Source of the DNA: Ferrimonas marina
GTDB taxonomy: Bacteria > Pseudomonadota > Gammaproteobacteria > Enterobacterales > Shewanellaceae
Direction of reading: 5' to 3'
Assembly: GCF_900129905.1 (NCBI RefSeq)
Contig: NZ_FQXG01000007.1
Location: forward strand, 1-64,000
Length of the DNA: 64,000 nt
Shown here: in pieces, positions 8,474-17,328 of the stretch
How positions within the stretch are numbered: position 1 is the stretch's first letter
Layout: the number at the start of each line of letters is the position of its first letter
Position numbers and translations under genes: made by a program
Notes under the pieces: generated by a model
What the model was told of the DNA's origin: nothing
The model's input: only the letters and a program-made list of their open reading frames with translations
Database searches by the model: none

Positions 8474-9265
8474 TTAACTTGCTTGCTGCTTAGGGGGAAA
8501 GAGGGGCTCGCGCAGACCCAGGGCCATCGCCTGGTCCACCAGGGCCATCAGGTCCATCTGCGCCAGCTCGTAAAGCTGATCAATCTGCTCCAGTACGAAA
8601 TAGACCGGCTGCATGATGTCGATGCGGTAAGGGGTGCGCATCGCCTCCAGCGGGTCCATCGGCTGCAGCTTGGGTTGTCCCGAGAGGGCGTACTGGGTCT
8701 CGCCGGGGCTCGACAGGATGCCGCCGCCGTAGATCCGCAGCCCCTCGCTGCTCTGTACCAGGCCAAACTCCACGGTAAACCAGTACAGTCGGGCCAGGTA
8801 GACCCGCTGCTGCGGTGTGGCCGCCAGCCCCAGCTTACCGTAGGTGTGGGTGAAGTGGGCAAAGGCCGGGTTGGTCAGCAGTGGGCAGTGGCCGAAGATC
8901 TCGTGGAAGATGTCCGGTTCCTGCAGGTAATCGAACTCTTCCCGACTGCGGATAAAGGTGGCGACTGGGAAGCGCTTGCTGGCCAGCAGCTCGAAAAAGC
9001 GCTCAAAGGAGATCAATGCCGGCACCTGGGCGGTCTGCCAGCCGGTGCACTCCATCAGTACCCGGTCTACCTCCGCCAGCTGGGGGATACGGTCGCTGGG
9101 CAGGGCCAGGCGTTCCAGCCCATCCAGGTAGGCGTCGCAGGCCCGACCCGGCAGGTGCTGTTGCTGCCGCGCCACCAGCTCTGACCAGATCTGGTGCTCC
9201 TCGGGCGGATAGTGGATATGGCCCTGAGCATCGGGGTTGCGGGCGCTGTATTGGGTGCCTTTCAT
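8474..9265 (-). CDS. phhA: Phenylalanine 4-monooxygenase
   Basis: A 263-residue monomer-type bacterial phenylalanine hydroxylase that uses tetrahydropterin, oxygen and ferrous iron to make tyrosine. The iron ligands are His121 and His126 in HEIFGHCP and Glu166 in FTVEFGLV. It lacks the N-terminal ACT regulatory domain of animal enzymes, as expected for bacteria. Its ATG overlaps the mdeA stop codon (ATGA), with GGAG 7 nt upstream, so the two are translationally coupled. PhhB follows at once. It supplies the tyrosine degraded by HppD. Confidence 0.97.
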   Translation of the reverse strand: MKGTQYSARNPDAQGHIHYPPEEHQIWSELVARQQQHLPGRACDAYLDGLERLALPSDRIPQLAEVDRVLMECTGWQTAQVPALISFERFFELLASKRFPVATFIRSREEFDYLQEPDIFHEIFGHCPLLTNPAFAHFTHTYGKLGLAATPQQRVYLARLYWFTVEFGLVQSSEGLRIYGGGILSSPGETQYALSGQPKLQPMDPLEAMRTPYRIDIMQPVYFVLEQIDQLYELAQMDLMALVDQAMALGLREPLFPPKQQAS

Positions 9266-10464
9266 CGCTGTGCTCCTTGGGTCTCCACTTGGGTTGCTAC
9301 CGCTGCCAGGGCCTGGTCCAGATCCGCCAGCAGATCGTCGACGTGCTCCAGGCCGATGGCCAGGCGGATTAAGCTGTCACTGATGCCGGCGGCCTGGCGT
9401 ACCTCCGGCGCATAGGGGCTGTGGGTCATGGATGCAGGGTGCTGCACCAGCGACTCCGGATCCCCCAGGCTGACCGCCAGGGTGAACAGCTGCAGCCGGT
9501 CGGCAAAAGCCAGGGCCTGATGGTAGTCAGCCTCCAGCTCCAGCGCCAAGACCGCGCCTCCGGCGGCCATCTGGTTTCCCAGCAGATTGTCCTGCTCCAG
9601 CCCCGGGTAGTAGACCCGGGCTACCCTGGGGTGATGCTGCAGATGTTTGGCCACCTTGAGGGCACTGGTGCAGTGGCGCTCCATCCGCACCGCCAGGGTC
9701 TTCATCCCGCGCAGGATCAACCAGGCATCGTGGGGGGAGAGTACGGCACCGAAATCCTTACGGATCTCACCGCGCAGTCGCTGCATCATCTCGTCACGGC
9801 CACAGACCAGGCCGGCGATCACATCGCCATGGCCATTGAGGTACTTGGTGGCACTGTGCACCACCAGGTCAACCCCGTGACTGAGGGGCTTTTGCAGCAA
9901 CGGGGTCATAAAGGTGTTGTCGACCACGGTCAGCAGCTCATGGCGCCGGGCCAGGGCAACAATGGGGTCCAGCGGATAGACCCGCAGGTGCGGATTGACC
10001 GGGGTCTCCAGCAGCATCAGCCGGGTGTTGGGTTGAATGGCGGCCTCGACGCTCGCCAGGTCGGCAAAGTCCACCAGGCTGACCTCGATGCCAAAGCGCG
10101 GCAGTTGCTCGGTCACCAGTGAGTAGCTGCAGCCATAGAGGCCGACCGCCGCCAGCAGGTGATCCCCCGCTTGCAGGTTGGCCAGCAAGGTGGCGGCGAC
10201 CGCGGCCATGCCACTGCCGAAGGCAACCGCGGATTCGGCCCCCTCCAGCAGCGCGATGCGGCGCTCCAGCTCGTCGGTGGTTGGGTTGCCCAACCGGGTG
10301 TAGATCGGTCCCGTTTGCTCACCGGCGAAGCGTGCGCCACCGGTCTGGCAATCGGGAAAGGCAAAGGTGGCGGTTTGCCACAAGGGCGTGACCAGACTGC
10401 CGCTGGCGTCGCGCCGGTGACCGCCATGGATCACGCAGGTATCCGGGTGCATCTTGGCATCCAT
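9262..10464 (-). CDS. mdeA: PLP-dependent trans-sulfuration enzyme, probable methionine gamma-lyase
   Basis: A 400-residue fold-type I PLP enzyme of the Cys/Met metabolism family. Lys207 in HSATKYLNGHGD is the PLP lysine. YTRLGNPTTDELE and the active-site Cys112 in LYGCSYS are features of methionine gamma-lyase, which splits methionine to methanethiol, ammonia and 2-oxobutyrate; cystathionine gamma-synthases usually lack that cysteine. Cystathionine or homocysteine lyase activity remains possible. GGGGAGAAG lies before ATG 10464. It is the first gene of an operon with phhA and phhB, an unusual partner for a sulfur amino-acid enzyme. Confidence 0.85.
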   Translation of the reverse strand: MDAKMHPDTCVIHGGHRRDASGSLVTPLWQTATFAFPDCQTGGARFAGEQTGPIYTRLGNPTTDELERRIALLEGAESAVAFGSGMAAVAATLLANLQAGDHLLAAVGLYGCSYSLVTEQLPRFGIEVSLVDFADLASVEAAIQPNTRLMLLETPVNPHLRVYPLDPIVALARRHELLTVVDNTFMTPLLQKPLSHGVDLVVHSATKYLNGHGDVIAGLVCGRDEMMQRLRGEIRKDFGAVLSPHDAWLILRGMKTLAVRMERHCTSALKVAKHLQHHPRVARVYYPGLEQDNLLGNQMAAGGAVLALELEADYHQALAFADRLQLFTLAVSLGDPESLVQHPASMTHSPYAPEVRQAAGISDSLIRLAIGLEHVDDLLADLDQALAAVATQVETQGAQR

Positions 10465-10572
10465 ACTCTTCTCCCCTGGATGTGGCCCGCCGGGGCTGTC
10501 TGCCCTTATTGGTGTTTATTGGTTGGCGGGGTATCGCCCTAACATAAGCCAGAGGATGGCGCGATCGAGATC

Positions 10573-10588
10573 CGTGAGCCAGATCACA
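10573..10588 (-). promoter_or_regulatory. CRP-like site upstream of mdeA-phhAB
   Basis: The minus strand reads TGTGATCTGGCTCACG, one mismatch from TGTGA-N6-TCACA. A possible -10 box, TATGTT (10541-10546), would place the site near -42 to -46, suitable for class II activation. It differs at one base from the site before hppD. Confidence 0.5.
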
Positions 10589-10667
10589 ATCGTATCGGCA
10601 TGTAAATTCTCCGTTACGCCCAGCAGTGAGGCCGCAGCAGACGGTCAGGTCGGTGCGGACAACAAGT

Positions 10668-11690
10668 TTACGGGGTCTTGGTCAGGTCGCTGGCCCGGCG
10701 GGCCTGGCGCAGTGCATCGGCGGAGACCCGGGTCAGCTCAGAGAGCAGACGGCCCTGCACCTTCATCAGCGAGGGGCGCTGGCGCGCCTGGTAGGGTAAC
10801 GGGCGGCACTGGGCGCACGCGGCGTAGCCCAGGCGGGCGGTCAACAACCCCGCTCCCAGCCCCTGCGCTACCCGGGCAGAAAGCTTGCCGGTCAGCTCTG
10901 CCGACAGCATCTGGGTGCCCAGATCCAGTGCCAGCTCGCTGCCCCCGGCGTAGAGCAGGTTAGCGAGAATGCCGCGCACCAGCCGGATCCGGCCCCAATA
11001 GCCCGGCTCAATGCCGTAGATCCGCGCCACCTCATCCAGCATCGCCTGATTGCGCCACAGCATCAGCGCCATATCCAGCACCGCCATGGGACTGGCCGCC
11101 AGCAGCAAGCTGGCCTGGGCGGCATAGCGGTAGATGCATTCGTGGGCCGCCTCATCCTGGCGGCTGAGCACGGTGCGCTCGTACAGCAGCAGCAGCTCGG
11201 CATCATCATGGTGAGGCTGGCGGCGCTGCTGCCAGTCCACGACCTGGGGTTGGTAAGCCTCAGGCACCTGCTGACTGATCTGCTTGATAAAGCCCTCCGC
11301 CTCGCCTCGTTGGGCACTGCAGGCCATGCGCTTGGCCTGGTCGCGGGCGCCTTGGGCGGCCTTGAGCTGGCGCAAGCGACGCCACTCACGCCAGCCCCAG
11401 CGGGCCAGTACCAGGCCGGCCCCGGCGAAGGCGGTGGCGTAGAGGGCAAACCAGGCCCAGTGCTGCTGATACACGCTCCACAGGGTGTGGCCGGCCTCCA
11501 CCAAGAGCAGCAGGCCGAAGGTCAGCAATACCCCGCGCAGCAGCTTGCTGGGGGGCTTGCTGGCGGTCACCTTGGGCTGCGACATGTCGATCAGCGGCTC
11601 ATCCGCCAGATCCTGGGCCGGCTGCAGCTGGGTTACCGAGTGCTCCGGCAGGTCATCAAAGCTCTGGGCTGGCTTGAGATCCTTATTCAC
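10668..11690 (-). CDS. ycjF: YcjF/DUF697 family inner-membrane protein
   Basis: A 340-residue membrane protein of the TIGR01620/DUF697 family. A polar N-terminus (1-65) is followed by two transmembrane segments (about 67-115) and a long cytoplasmic region with the DUF697 part near the C-terminus (RLVRGILANLLYAGGSELALDLGTQML). Its GTG start at 11690 overlaps the ycjX stop (GTGA) and has GGGAG 8 nt upstream. In E. coli ycjX-ycjF lie between psp and tyrR, as here, and respond to envelope stress through Psp. The molecular role is not established. Confidence 0.9.
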   Translation of the reverse strand: MNKDLKPAQSFDDLPEHSVTQLQPAQDLADEPLIDMSQPKVTASKPPSKLLRGVLLTFGLLLLVEAGHTLWSVYQQHWAWFALYATAFAGAGLVLARWGWREWRRLRQLKAAQGARDQAKRMACSAQRGEAEGFIKQISQQVPEAYQPQVVDWQQRRQPHHDDAELLLLYERTVLSRQDEAAHECIYRYAAQASLLLAASPMAVLDMALMLWRNQAMLDEVARIYGIEPGYWGRIRLVRGILANLLYAGGSELALDLGTQMLSAELTGKLSARVAQGLGAGLLTARLGYAACAQCRPLPYQARQRPSLMKVQGRLLSELTRVSADALRQARRASDLTKTP

Positions 11691-13066
11691 ATCTTGTCTC
11701 CCAACATCCACTCAATCAGGTGGTCCATACGCATATGAGGTAAGGGGGCCTGCACCGACCCCAGCTGCGGCGGCGCCAACCGGCCAAACTCGAACCCCTG
11801 CTGCTGCCAGAAGCTGGGCTCGGGCAGCTGGCTGGGGACCTCACCGGGAAAGCGGGTCACCGCCTGCTGGGCCATATCAACGCCGCGGATCACCGGGATC
11901 AATCCGCCCCGGTCTACCTGGCCCTGCTGGCTGGCGCGGATGGCGCTGAGCACCATGGTTTCGACCTTGCTGCCACTGAAGCGGGCCAGGCGACCGGACT
12001 GCCCCATCAGGCTGTCGGTCAGTGACAGCAGGTTGGCGTGCTGATCGACGGTGATGTGGTCCGCCTTGCCGGCGGCAAACAGCAGTTTGTCGATGCGGGG
12101 GCGGAACAGTCGCCGCAGCAGACTGCCGGGGCCGTAGTGAAAGCTTTGCTGGATCGCCTGGATGGCATCGGCCATCTGGGTGATCTGGGCATGGCCCTTG
12201 TCCAGCGCCCCCAGGGTATCCACCAATACCACCTGCCGGTCGAACCGGGCGAAATGCTTGCGGTAGAAGGGCTTCACTACCTGCTCGCAGTAGGCGTCGT
12301 AGCGAGAGCGCAGCACCGCCACCAGGGGATCGTCATGCTGCTCCAGCCGTTGCGGCGACAGTGGGAAGAACGCCAGGATCGGCGTACCGGCCAGCTCGGC
12401 GGGCAGCAATGCCCTACCCGGCTGCAGATAGGTGGCCGCCAGACTCTGGCGCAGCTCACCGAGCAAGCTGCCGTACTGGGCCGCCAGCGGTTCGATGCCC
12501 GCCTCGTCACTTAACTGCTCCACCTCGGCCAGCCAGGCCCCGGTGGTCTCGTTCCAGGGCGGCGCGCTGAGCATCTGCCACTGTTGGCGAGACCAATCGG
12601 CAAACTCCAGGTTCAGCATCGGCAGGTCCAGCAGCCACTCCCCCGGGTAATCCACCAGATCCAGGTAGAGGGTGAGGTGATCGATCAGTTGACGCTTGAG
12701 TCCGCCGGCAGGGGCGAAGCGCAGTGCCAGACGGATCTCCGACAACCCCCGGGTGGAGGGCGGCCATTGCGGCGGATTGGCGCAGAGGCCGGCGATGGCG
12801 TTGTCATAGTCGAACGGCAGCAGTGCCAGGTCCGGTTGGGATTGGCGCTGAACCCCCAACAGGCGGCCATCGCTTAAGGCCTGCCACATCGGCAGATGTT
12901 GCGGCTCGGCGTGGAGGAGTTGGTGAACCAGGGAGGTGAGAAAGGCGGTCTTGCCGGCGCCAGACAGGCCGGTGATCCCCACTCTGAGATGTTGATCCAG
13001 GCCGCGGTAGGCCCACTGTTCCAGGTTGCGGCCCCAGCGGCGCCAATGGCTTTTGTTGGGTGTCAT
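11687..13066 (-). CDS. ycjX: YcjX family P-loop ATPase/GTPase-like protein
   Basis: A 459-residue cytoplasmic protein of the YcjX (DUF463) family. A P-loop GLSGAGKT lies near residues 33-40, followed by TSLVHQLL, and the DLVDYPGEWLLDLPML stretch resembles a Walker B/switch region. The ATG at 13066 matches homologues. It is translationally coupled to ycjF and lies downstream of pspABC, separated by a terminator-like hairpin. Such genes are reported as Psp-associated, but substrate and mechanism are unknown. Confidence 0.92.
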   Translation of the reverse strand: MTPNKSHWRRWGRNLEQWAYRGLDQHLRVGITGLSGAGKTAFLTSLVHQLLHAEPQHLPMWQALSDGRLLGVQRQSQPDLALLPFDYDNAIAGLCANPPQWPPSTRGLSEIRLALRFAPAGGLKRQLIDHLTLYLDLVDYPGEWLLDLPMLNLEFADWSRQQWQMLSAPPWNETTGAWLAEVEQLSDEAGIEPLAAQYGSLLGELRQSLAATYLQPGRALLPAELAGTPILAFFPLSPQRLEQHDDPLVAVLRSRYDAYCEQVVKPFYRKHFARFDRQVVLVDTLGALDKGHAQITQMADAIQAIQQSFHYGPGSLLRRLFRPRIDKLLFAAGKADHITVDQHANLLSLTDSLMGQSGRLARFSGSKVETMVLSAIRASQQGQVDRGGLIPVIRGVDMAQQAVTRFPGEVPSQLPEPSFWQQQGFEFGRLAPPQLGSVQAPLPHMRMDHLIEWMLGDKM

Positions 13067-13082
13067 AGTGTCCCAGCAGGTC

Positions 13083-13106
13083 GAAAGCGGGAGCATGCTG
13101 CTCCCG
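13083..13106 (-). terminator. Terminator-like hairpin after pspC
   Basis: A stem, GCGGGAGCA with TGCTCCCGC and a 2-nt centre, lies 25 nt after pspC on the minus strand and is followed by only three U residues. It may be leaky, allowing read-through into ycjXF. Confidence 0.5.
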
Positions 13107-13130
13107 CCGAGGGCTTATCTTCGTTATCGA

Positions 13131-13520
13131 TTATTTTAAGTTATCGATTTCCCGTCGCAGGTTGTAGCTGTCTGAGGTGACGTAGCGCTCCATCTGCTGC
13201 AGCCTCAGTTCCAGGGCGCGAAAGCGGCTGTTGACCTCCCGAAAGGCACTGCGGGGGGACTCGCCGGCCTGCCACACCTTGGTCTTTACATCGTGGCGAT
13301 GCAGCGGCTCCTCACGGGGCTTCTTGTCCAGCAACACCCAGGCCACCACGTAGAGCAGCAGGACGAAGCTGAAGATCCCGGTCAGGATAAGTGCCGACAG
13401 CATGACGATCCGCACCAACCACACCTCGAGGCTAAAGCGCTCCGCCAACCCGGCACAGACCCCGGCGATCTTGCCTTGCTCCGGGATCCGGTACAGCGGG
13501 ATGGTGTTATTCTTGGCCAT
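13131..13520 (-). CDS. pspC: Phage shock protein C
   Basis: A 129-residue inner-membrane protein. The PspC domain fills the N-terminal half: LYRIPEQGKIAGVCAGLAERF (about 8-28), then two hydrophobic stretches, LVRIVMLSALILTGIFSFVLLLYVVAWVLL at about 33-62. The C-terminus is cytoplasmic and helical (RALELRLQQMERYV). With PspB it senses envelope stress and draws PspA away from PspF. GGAGGAAGC precedes the ATG at 13520, which lies inside the end of pspB (14-bp overlap). Confidence 0.95.
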   Translation of the reverse strand: MAKNNTIPLYRIPEQGKIAGVCAGLAERFSLEVWLVRIVMLSALILTGIFSFVLLLYVVAWVLLDKKPREEPLHRHDVKTKVWQAGESPRSAFREVNSRFRALELRLQQMERYVTSDSYNLRREIDNLK

Positions 13521-13752
13521 GCTTCCTCCTCCAGTCCGGCGACTCTGCATCCAGGATCCGCTCCAGACTGTCAATGCGATCGGCCATCTTATCGGCCCGG
13601 TGCAGCAAGCTGTTCAGTTGCTCATATTCTTCATCGGTAAGCCCTTGGCTGATCTGCTTCTTGCTGCGGTAATGCAAGATGAGCCAGATGGGCGCCACAA
13701 TGACTAAGAATATGATGATGGGCGCAACCAGTAACCCGATCAGATCTTCCAT
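13507..13752 (-). CDS. pspB: Phage shock protein B
   Basis: An 81-residue protein with one N-terminal membrane segment (about 3-28, LLVAPIIIFLVIVAPIWLIL) and a cytoplasmic coiled coil with heptad leucines (about 45-70). It partners PspC in the stress-sensing complex. AAGGAG lies upstream of the ATG. It is between pspA (15 nt upstream) and pspC. Confidence 0.95.
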   Translation of the reverse strand: MEDLIGLLVAPIIIFLVIVAPIWLILHYRSKKQISQGLTDEEYEQLNSLLHRADKMADRIDSLERILDAESPDWRRKHGQE

Positions 13753-13767
13753 GGGGGGCTCCTTACC

Positions 13768-14436
13768 TTAGGATTTCTTCTTCGACATCTTTTTCTTCAT
13801 CGCTTCCAGCTCCTGGTTGACCTTGTCCTCGGCCTCCAGGGCGGCAAACTCGTCATCCAGGCTGCGGGGCTGGCTCAGCTCGTAGGCCTCCACCTCAGAC
13901 TCGATGTTTTCGACCCGACGCTCGTATTGCTCAAAGCGGTTCATCGCCTGGTCGATCTTGGAGGTGTCCAGCTGACGCTTCACATCCAACCGAGAGCTGG
14001 CGGCCTGCTTGCGCATGACAATGGTCTTCTGCCGGGCGCGGGCGTCGTTCAGCTTTTCTTGCAGCTGGGTGATCTCCTCCTTCAGGCGGGCGATCTGGGT
14101 TTCGATGGTTTCCAGCTCCTGCTTCAGGGCTTCCACCAGCTCACCGGCCTTCTGCTTCTCTACCAGAGCGGCGCGGGCCAGGTCTTCCCGGTCTTTCGAC
14201 AGGGCCAGCTCAGCCTTGGCCTGCCATTCGTCAGCCTGGCGCGTGGCGCGCTCCACCCGACGTACAGCTTCTTTCTTTTCCGCCAGGATCTTAGCGGAGG
14301 TTGAACGCACCTCCACCAGTGTATCCTCCATCTCCTGGATGATCAGGCGGACCATCTTTTCCGGATCTTCGGCCTTGTCCAGCAAGGCGCTGAGATTAGA
14401 ATTCACAATATCGGCAAAGCGAGTAAAGATACCCAT
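13768..14436 (-). CDS. pspA: Phage shock protein A
   Basis: A 222-residue, almost entirely helical coiled-coil protein of the PspA/IM30 (ESCRT-III-like) family. It starts MGIFTRFADIVNSNLSALLDKAEDPEKM, whose first amphipathic helix binds membranes, and ends in a lysine-rich tail. It inhibits PspF when membranes are healthy and oligomerises on damaged inner membrane. It is the first gene of pspABC and is preceded by a sigma-54-type promoter. Confidence 0.97.
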   Translation of the reverse strand: MGIFTRFADIVNSNLSALLDKAEDPEKMVRLIIQEMEDTLVEVRSTSAKILAEKKEAVRRVERATRQADEWQAKAELALSKDREDLARAALVEKQKAGELVEALKQELETIETQIARLKEEITQLQEKLNDARARQKTIVMRKQAASSRLDVKRQLDTSKIDQAMNRFEQYERRVENIESEVEAYELSQPRSLDDEFAALEAEDKVNQELEAMKKKMSKKKS

Positions 14437-14475
14437 AACTGATTCCTCTTATAAACTTGCCCTCGTGCCAAATGT

Positions 14476-14492
14476 TTACAGGAAGCGTGCCA
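14476..14492 (-). promoter_or_regulatory. Sigma-54 (-24/-12) promoter of pspABC
   Basis: The minus strand reads TGGCACGCTTCCTGTAA: the -24 GG in TGGCACG and the -12 G are in correct register. The -12 element is TGT rather than TGC; I recall E. coli pspA having the same departure. The predicted start of transcription is near 14465. PspF and IHF sites would lie between here and pspF but were not resolved by eye. Confidence 0.7.
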
Positions 14493-14615
14493 ACTTTTTA
14501 TCTAATTGCAAAGCACTGTATTTACAGGATTTTTGTAAGTCCTTTATTTTTCAGTGGTCTGTTCCTATCATGGAAACCGCCAACAGTTGGCGAAACTCAC
14601 CATACGGGATAATGG

Positions 14616-15671
14616 ATGTCTGCACACCGCCACACGGATAATCTGATCGGCCAGTCCGCCGCCTTTCACCAGGTTCTGGACCACGTCTCCAAGATCGCGC
14701 CACTGAGTAAGCCGGTGTTGATCATCGGCGAACGGGGGACGGGTAAGGAACTGATTGCCGAGCGCCTGCACTTCCTGTCGCAGCGGTGGGAGCAGCCCTA
14801 CCTCAAGCTCAACTGCGCGGCCCTGAATGAAAACCTGCTGGAGAGCGAACTGTTTGGCCACGAGAGTGGTGCCTTTACCGGCGCCGGCAAGAAACACGAG
14901 GGCCGATTTGAGCGGGCCGACAAGGGCACCCTGTTCCTCGACGAGCTGGCCAACACCTCCGGACTGGTCCAGGAGAAGCTGCTGCGGGTGATCGAGTACG
15001 GTGAGTACGAGCGGGTGGGCGGCAACCGCACCCTGCGCAGCGACGTCCGCCTGGTGTGCGCCACCAACGAAGACCTGCCGCAGCTCGCCGCCAAGGGCGA
15101 GTTTCGCGCCGACCTGCTGGACCGGCTCGCCTTTGATGTGATCACTCTGCCGCCGCTGCGAGCCCGCAGCGAGGATATCCTGCTGCTGGCAGAACATTTT
15201 GCCATCCAGATGACCCGCCAGCTCGATCTGGAGCTGTTCTCCGGCTTCACCGAACGGGCCCGTAAAACCCTGCTGACCTACGAGTGGCCGGGCAACGTGC
15301 GGGAGCTGAAGAACGTGGTGGAGCGCAGCGTCTACCGCCACAACAACGCCGAGCTACCGTTGCACGAGATCGTGCTGGACCCGTTCGAGTCCCCCTGGCG
15401 TCCCACTCAAGCGGTGCGCACCGAGGACAGACGCAGCGTCAGCGAGGTCAGTGCCCCGCCGCAAGCGCCGGCAGCGGCCCCCAGCGACGAGGGGATCGCC
15501 CTGCCGCTGGACTTCAAGCAGGCCAGCCAGGATCATGAGATCAAGATCCTCAAGCAGGCCCTGGTGCAGAGCCAGTACAACCAGAAGAAGAGTGCCGAGC
15601 TGTTGGGCCTGACCTACCACCAGCTGCGCGGGATCCTAAAGAAGTACGACCTGCTGGGGCAGGAGAATTGA
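14616..15671 (+). CDS. pspF: Psp operon transcriptional activator PspF
   Basis: A 351-residue sigma-54 activator with no N-terminal sensory domain. Walker A GERGTGKE is at 38-45, the GAFTGA sigma-54 contact loop at 85-90, Walker B GTLFLDE follows, and the arginine-finger region and ATP-sensor motifs complete the AAA+ domain. A variable linker (about 265-300) leads to a Fis-type helix-turn-helix (KKSAELLGLTYHQLRGILKKY). It is divergent from pspA, whose promoter it activates, and PspA is its inhibitor. It is slightly longer than the E. coli protein because of the linker. Confidence 0.96.
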   Translation: MSAHRHTDNLIGQSAAFHQVLDHVSKIAPLSKPVLIIGERGTGKELIAERLHFLSQRWEQPYLKLNCAALNENLLESELFGHESGAFTGAGKKHEGRFERADKGTLFLDELANTSGLVQEKLLRVIEYGEYERVGGNRTLRSDVRLVCATNEDLPQLAAKGEFRADLLDRLAFDVITLPPLRARSEDILLLAEHFAIQMTRQLDLELFSGFTERARKTLLTYEWPGNVRELKNVVERSVYRHNNAELPLHEIVLDPFESPWRPTQAVRTEDRRSVSEVSAPPQAPAAAPSDEGIALPLDFKQASQDHEIKILKQALVQSQYNQKKSAELLGLTYHQLRGILKKYDLLGQEN

Positions 15672-15726
15672 GCCCCAAGGTGGCCCCTGCTAAACTAGTG
15701 CGATCAACAAGTTGTGAACTTTAATC

Positions 15727-17328
15727 ATGGCCAGAATCTGGTTGAGTGTCGCCGCCCTGGCCTGGGTCTTGAGCGGTTGCAGTGGCGAGGGGGTCGAGCC
15801 GACCTCCGGCATGGTGTACTGCTCCGAGGGCAACCCGGAAACCTTTAATCCCCAGCTTACGACCTCCAGCACCGCGGTGGATGCCACCGCTAAACAGCTC
15901 TACAACCGCTTGCTGCGCATCGATCCGCAAACCGGATCCCTGGTGCCGGAGCTGGCGATCAACTGGCAGGTCAGTGGCGACGGACGCCAATACCACTTCA
16001 CCCTGCGTAATGGCGTCCGCTTCCACCAAAGCGACCGCTTTACCCCAAGCCGCGAGTTCAACGCCGACGACGTGCTGTTCAGTTTCAACCGCATTGTCGA
16101 CACCACCCACCCTTACCATGGGGTATCCGGCGGGCGTTATCCTTACTTCCAGAGCGTCGGCCTGGAGCAGAACCTGGCCCGGATCCACCGGCTGGATGAT
16201 CATCAGATCACCTTTGAACTGCACGAGCCCAACGCCAGCTTCCTGTCGGACCTGGCCACCGACTTTGCCGTTATCCTCTCCGCTGAGTACGGCGAAACCC
16301 TGCTGCACCGGGGCGAGACCGAGGTGATGGACCAGCATCCCATCGGCACCGGCCCCTTCCTGCTAAAGGATTACCGCCGCAACCAGTACGTCCGCTACAG
16401 CCGCCACCCCCATTACTGGGGTGAGCCGGCGCAGATCGAGCAGCTGGTGTTCGATATCACCCCCTCCAGCACCACCCGGGTGATCAAGCTGATCGGCGGT
16501 GACTGCGACGTGGCTGCCCTGCCCCAGATCAGCGAGCTGTCGGTGATCCAGCGCTATGACGACCTGGCAGTAGACACCCGGCCGGGGATGAACGTGGCCT
16601 TCTGGGCCTTCAATACCCAGAAGCCGCCGCTGGATGACCCCCGAGTCCGACGGGCGCTGAGCCAGGCGGTGGACAAGCGCCGCCTGCTGACCACCGTTTA
16701 CCACAACACCGCGGTGGTGGGAAAAGGGCTGTTGCCCCCCATCTCCTGGGCCTATGACCCCAGTCTGCCGGATCTCAACTATGACCCGGAGCGCGCCCGC
16801 CAGTTGCTGGATAGCGCCGGCTACAGCGAGCTGGAGCTGGATATCTGGGCGATGCCGGTGGGACGGATCTACAACCCCAATGCGGTCAAGACCGCCGAGC
16901 TGCTGCAGCAGGACCTGGCCAAGATCGGCGTGCGTGCCAACATCGTGCGCAACGACTGGAGCGGCTTTATCGACAAGCTGCAGCACGCCGAATACGACTC
17001 GGTGCTGATCGGCTGGTCCGCCGACAACCTGGATCCGGACAACTTCTTCAGCCCGCTGCTGAGCTGCGCCGCCATGGTGTTCGGCTCCAACCGCGCCCGC
17101 TGGTGTGATCCCAACTTCGATGCCCTGATCGCCGAGGCCCGGGCCAGCGCCGATCCGGAGCAGCGCCGCCGCCTCTACCAACAGTTGGAGCTGATGATCC
17201 AGCGGCAGATGCCATTGATGCCACTGGCCCACGCCAGCCGCACCCTGGGCCGCCAACGGGTATGGGAGGGGCCGATCCTGCACACCAGCGGTGGCATCGA
17301 CTTTACCCAGGTCCGGAGGGCGCCCTAG
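15727..17328 (+). CDS. sapA: Peptide ABC transporter, substrate-binding protein SapA
   Basis: A 533-residue extracytoplasmic solute-binding protein of the SBP_bac_5 (peptide/nickel) family. The N-terminus MARIWLSVAALAWVLSGCS has a lipobox-like LSGC, so it is probably a lipoprotein, unlike the soluble E. coli SapA. CSEGNPETFNPQL, the RFHQS segment and the C-terminal RQMPLMPLAHAS are typical of the family. It is the first of five contiguous sap genes; its stop is immediately followed by the sapB ATG. The family handles peptides, including antimicrobial peptides, and has been linked to haem or polyamine traffic. Confidence 0.93.
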   Translation: MARIWLSVAALAWVLSGCSGEGVEPTSGMVYCSEGNPETFNPQLTTSSTAVDATAKQLYNRLLRIDPQTGSLVPELAINWQVSGDGRQYHFTLRNGVRFHQSDRFTPSREFNADDVLFSFNRIVDTTHPYHGVSGGRYPYFQSVGLEQNLARIHRLDDHQITFELHEPNASFLSDLATDFAVILSAEYGETLLHRGETEVMDQHPIGTGPFLLKDYRRNQYVRYSRHPHYWGEPAQIEQLVFDITPSSTTRVIKLIGGDCDVAALPQISELSVIQRYDDLAVDTRPGMNVAFWAFNTQKPPLDDPRVRRALSQAVDKRRLLTTVYHNTAVVGKGLLPPISWAYDPSLPDLNYDPERARQLLDSAGYSELELDIWAMPVGRIYNPNAVKTAELLQQDLAKIGVRANIVRNDWSGFIDKLQHAEYDSVLIGWSADNLDPDNFFSPLLSCAAMVFGSNRARWCDPNFDALIAEARASADPEQRRRLYQQLELMIQRQMPLMPLAHASRTLGRQRVWEGPILHTSGGIDFTQVRRAP

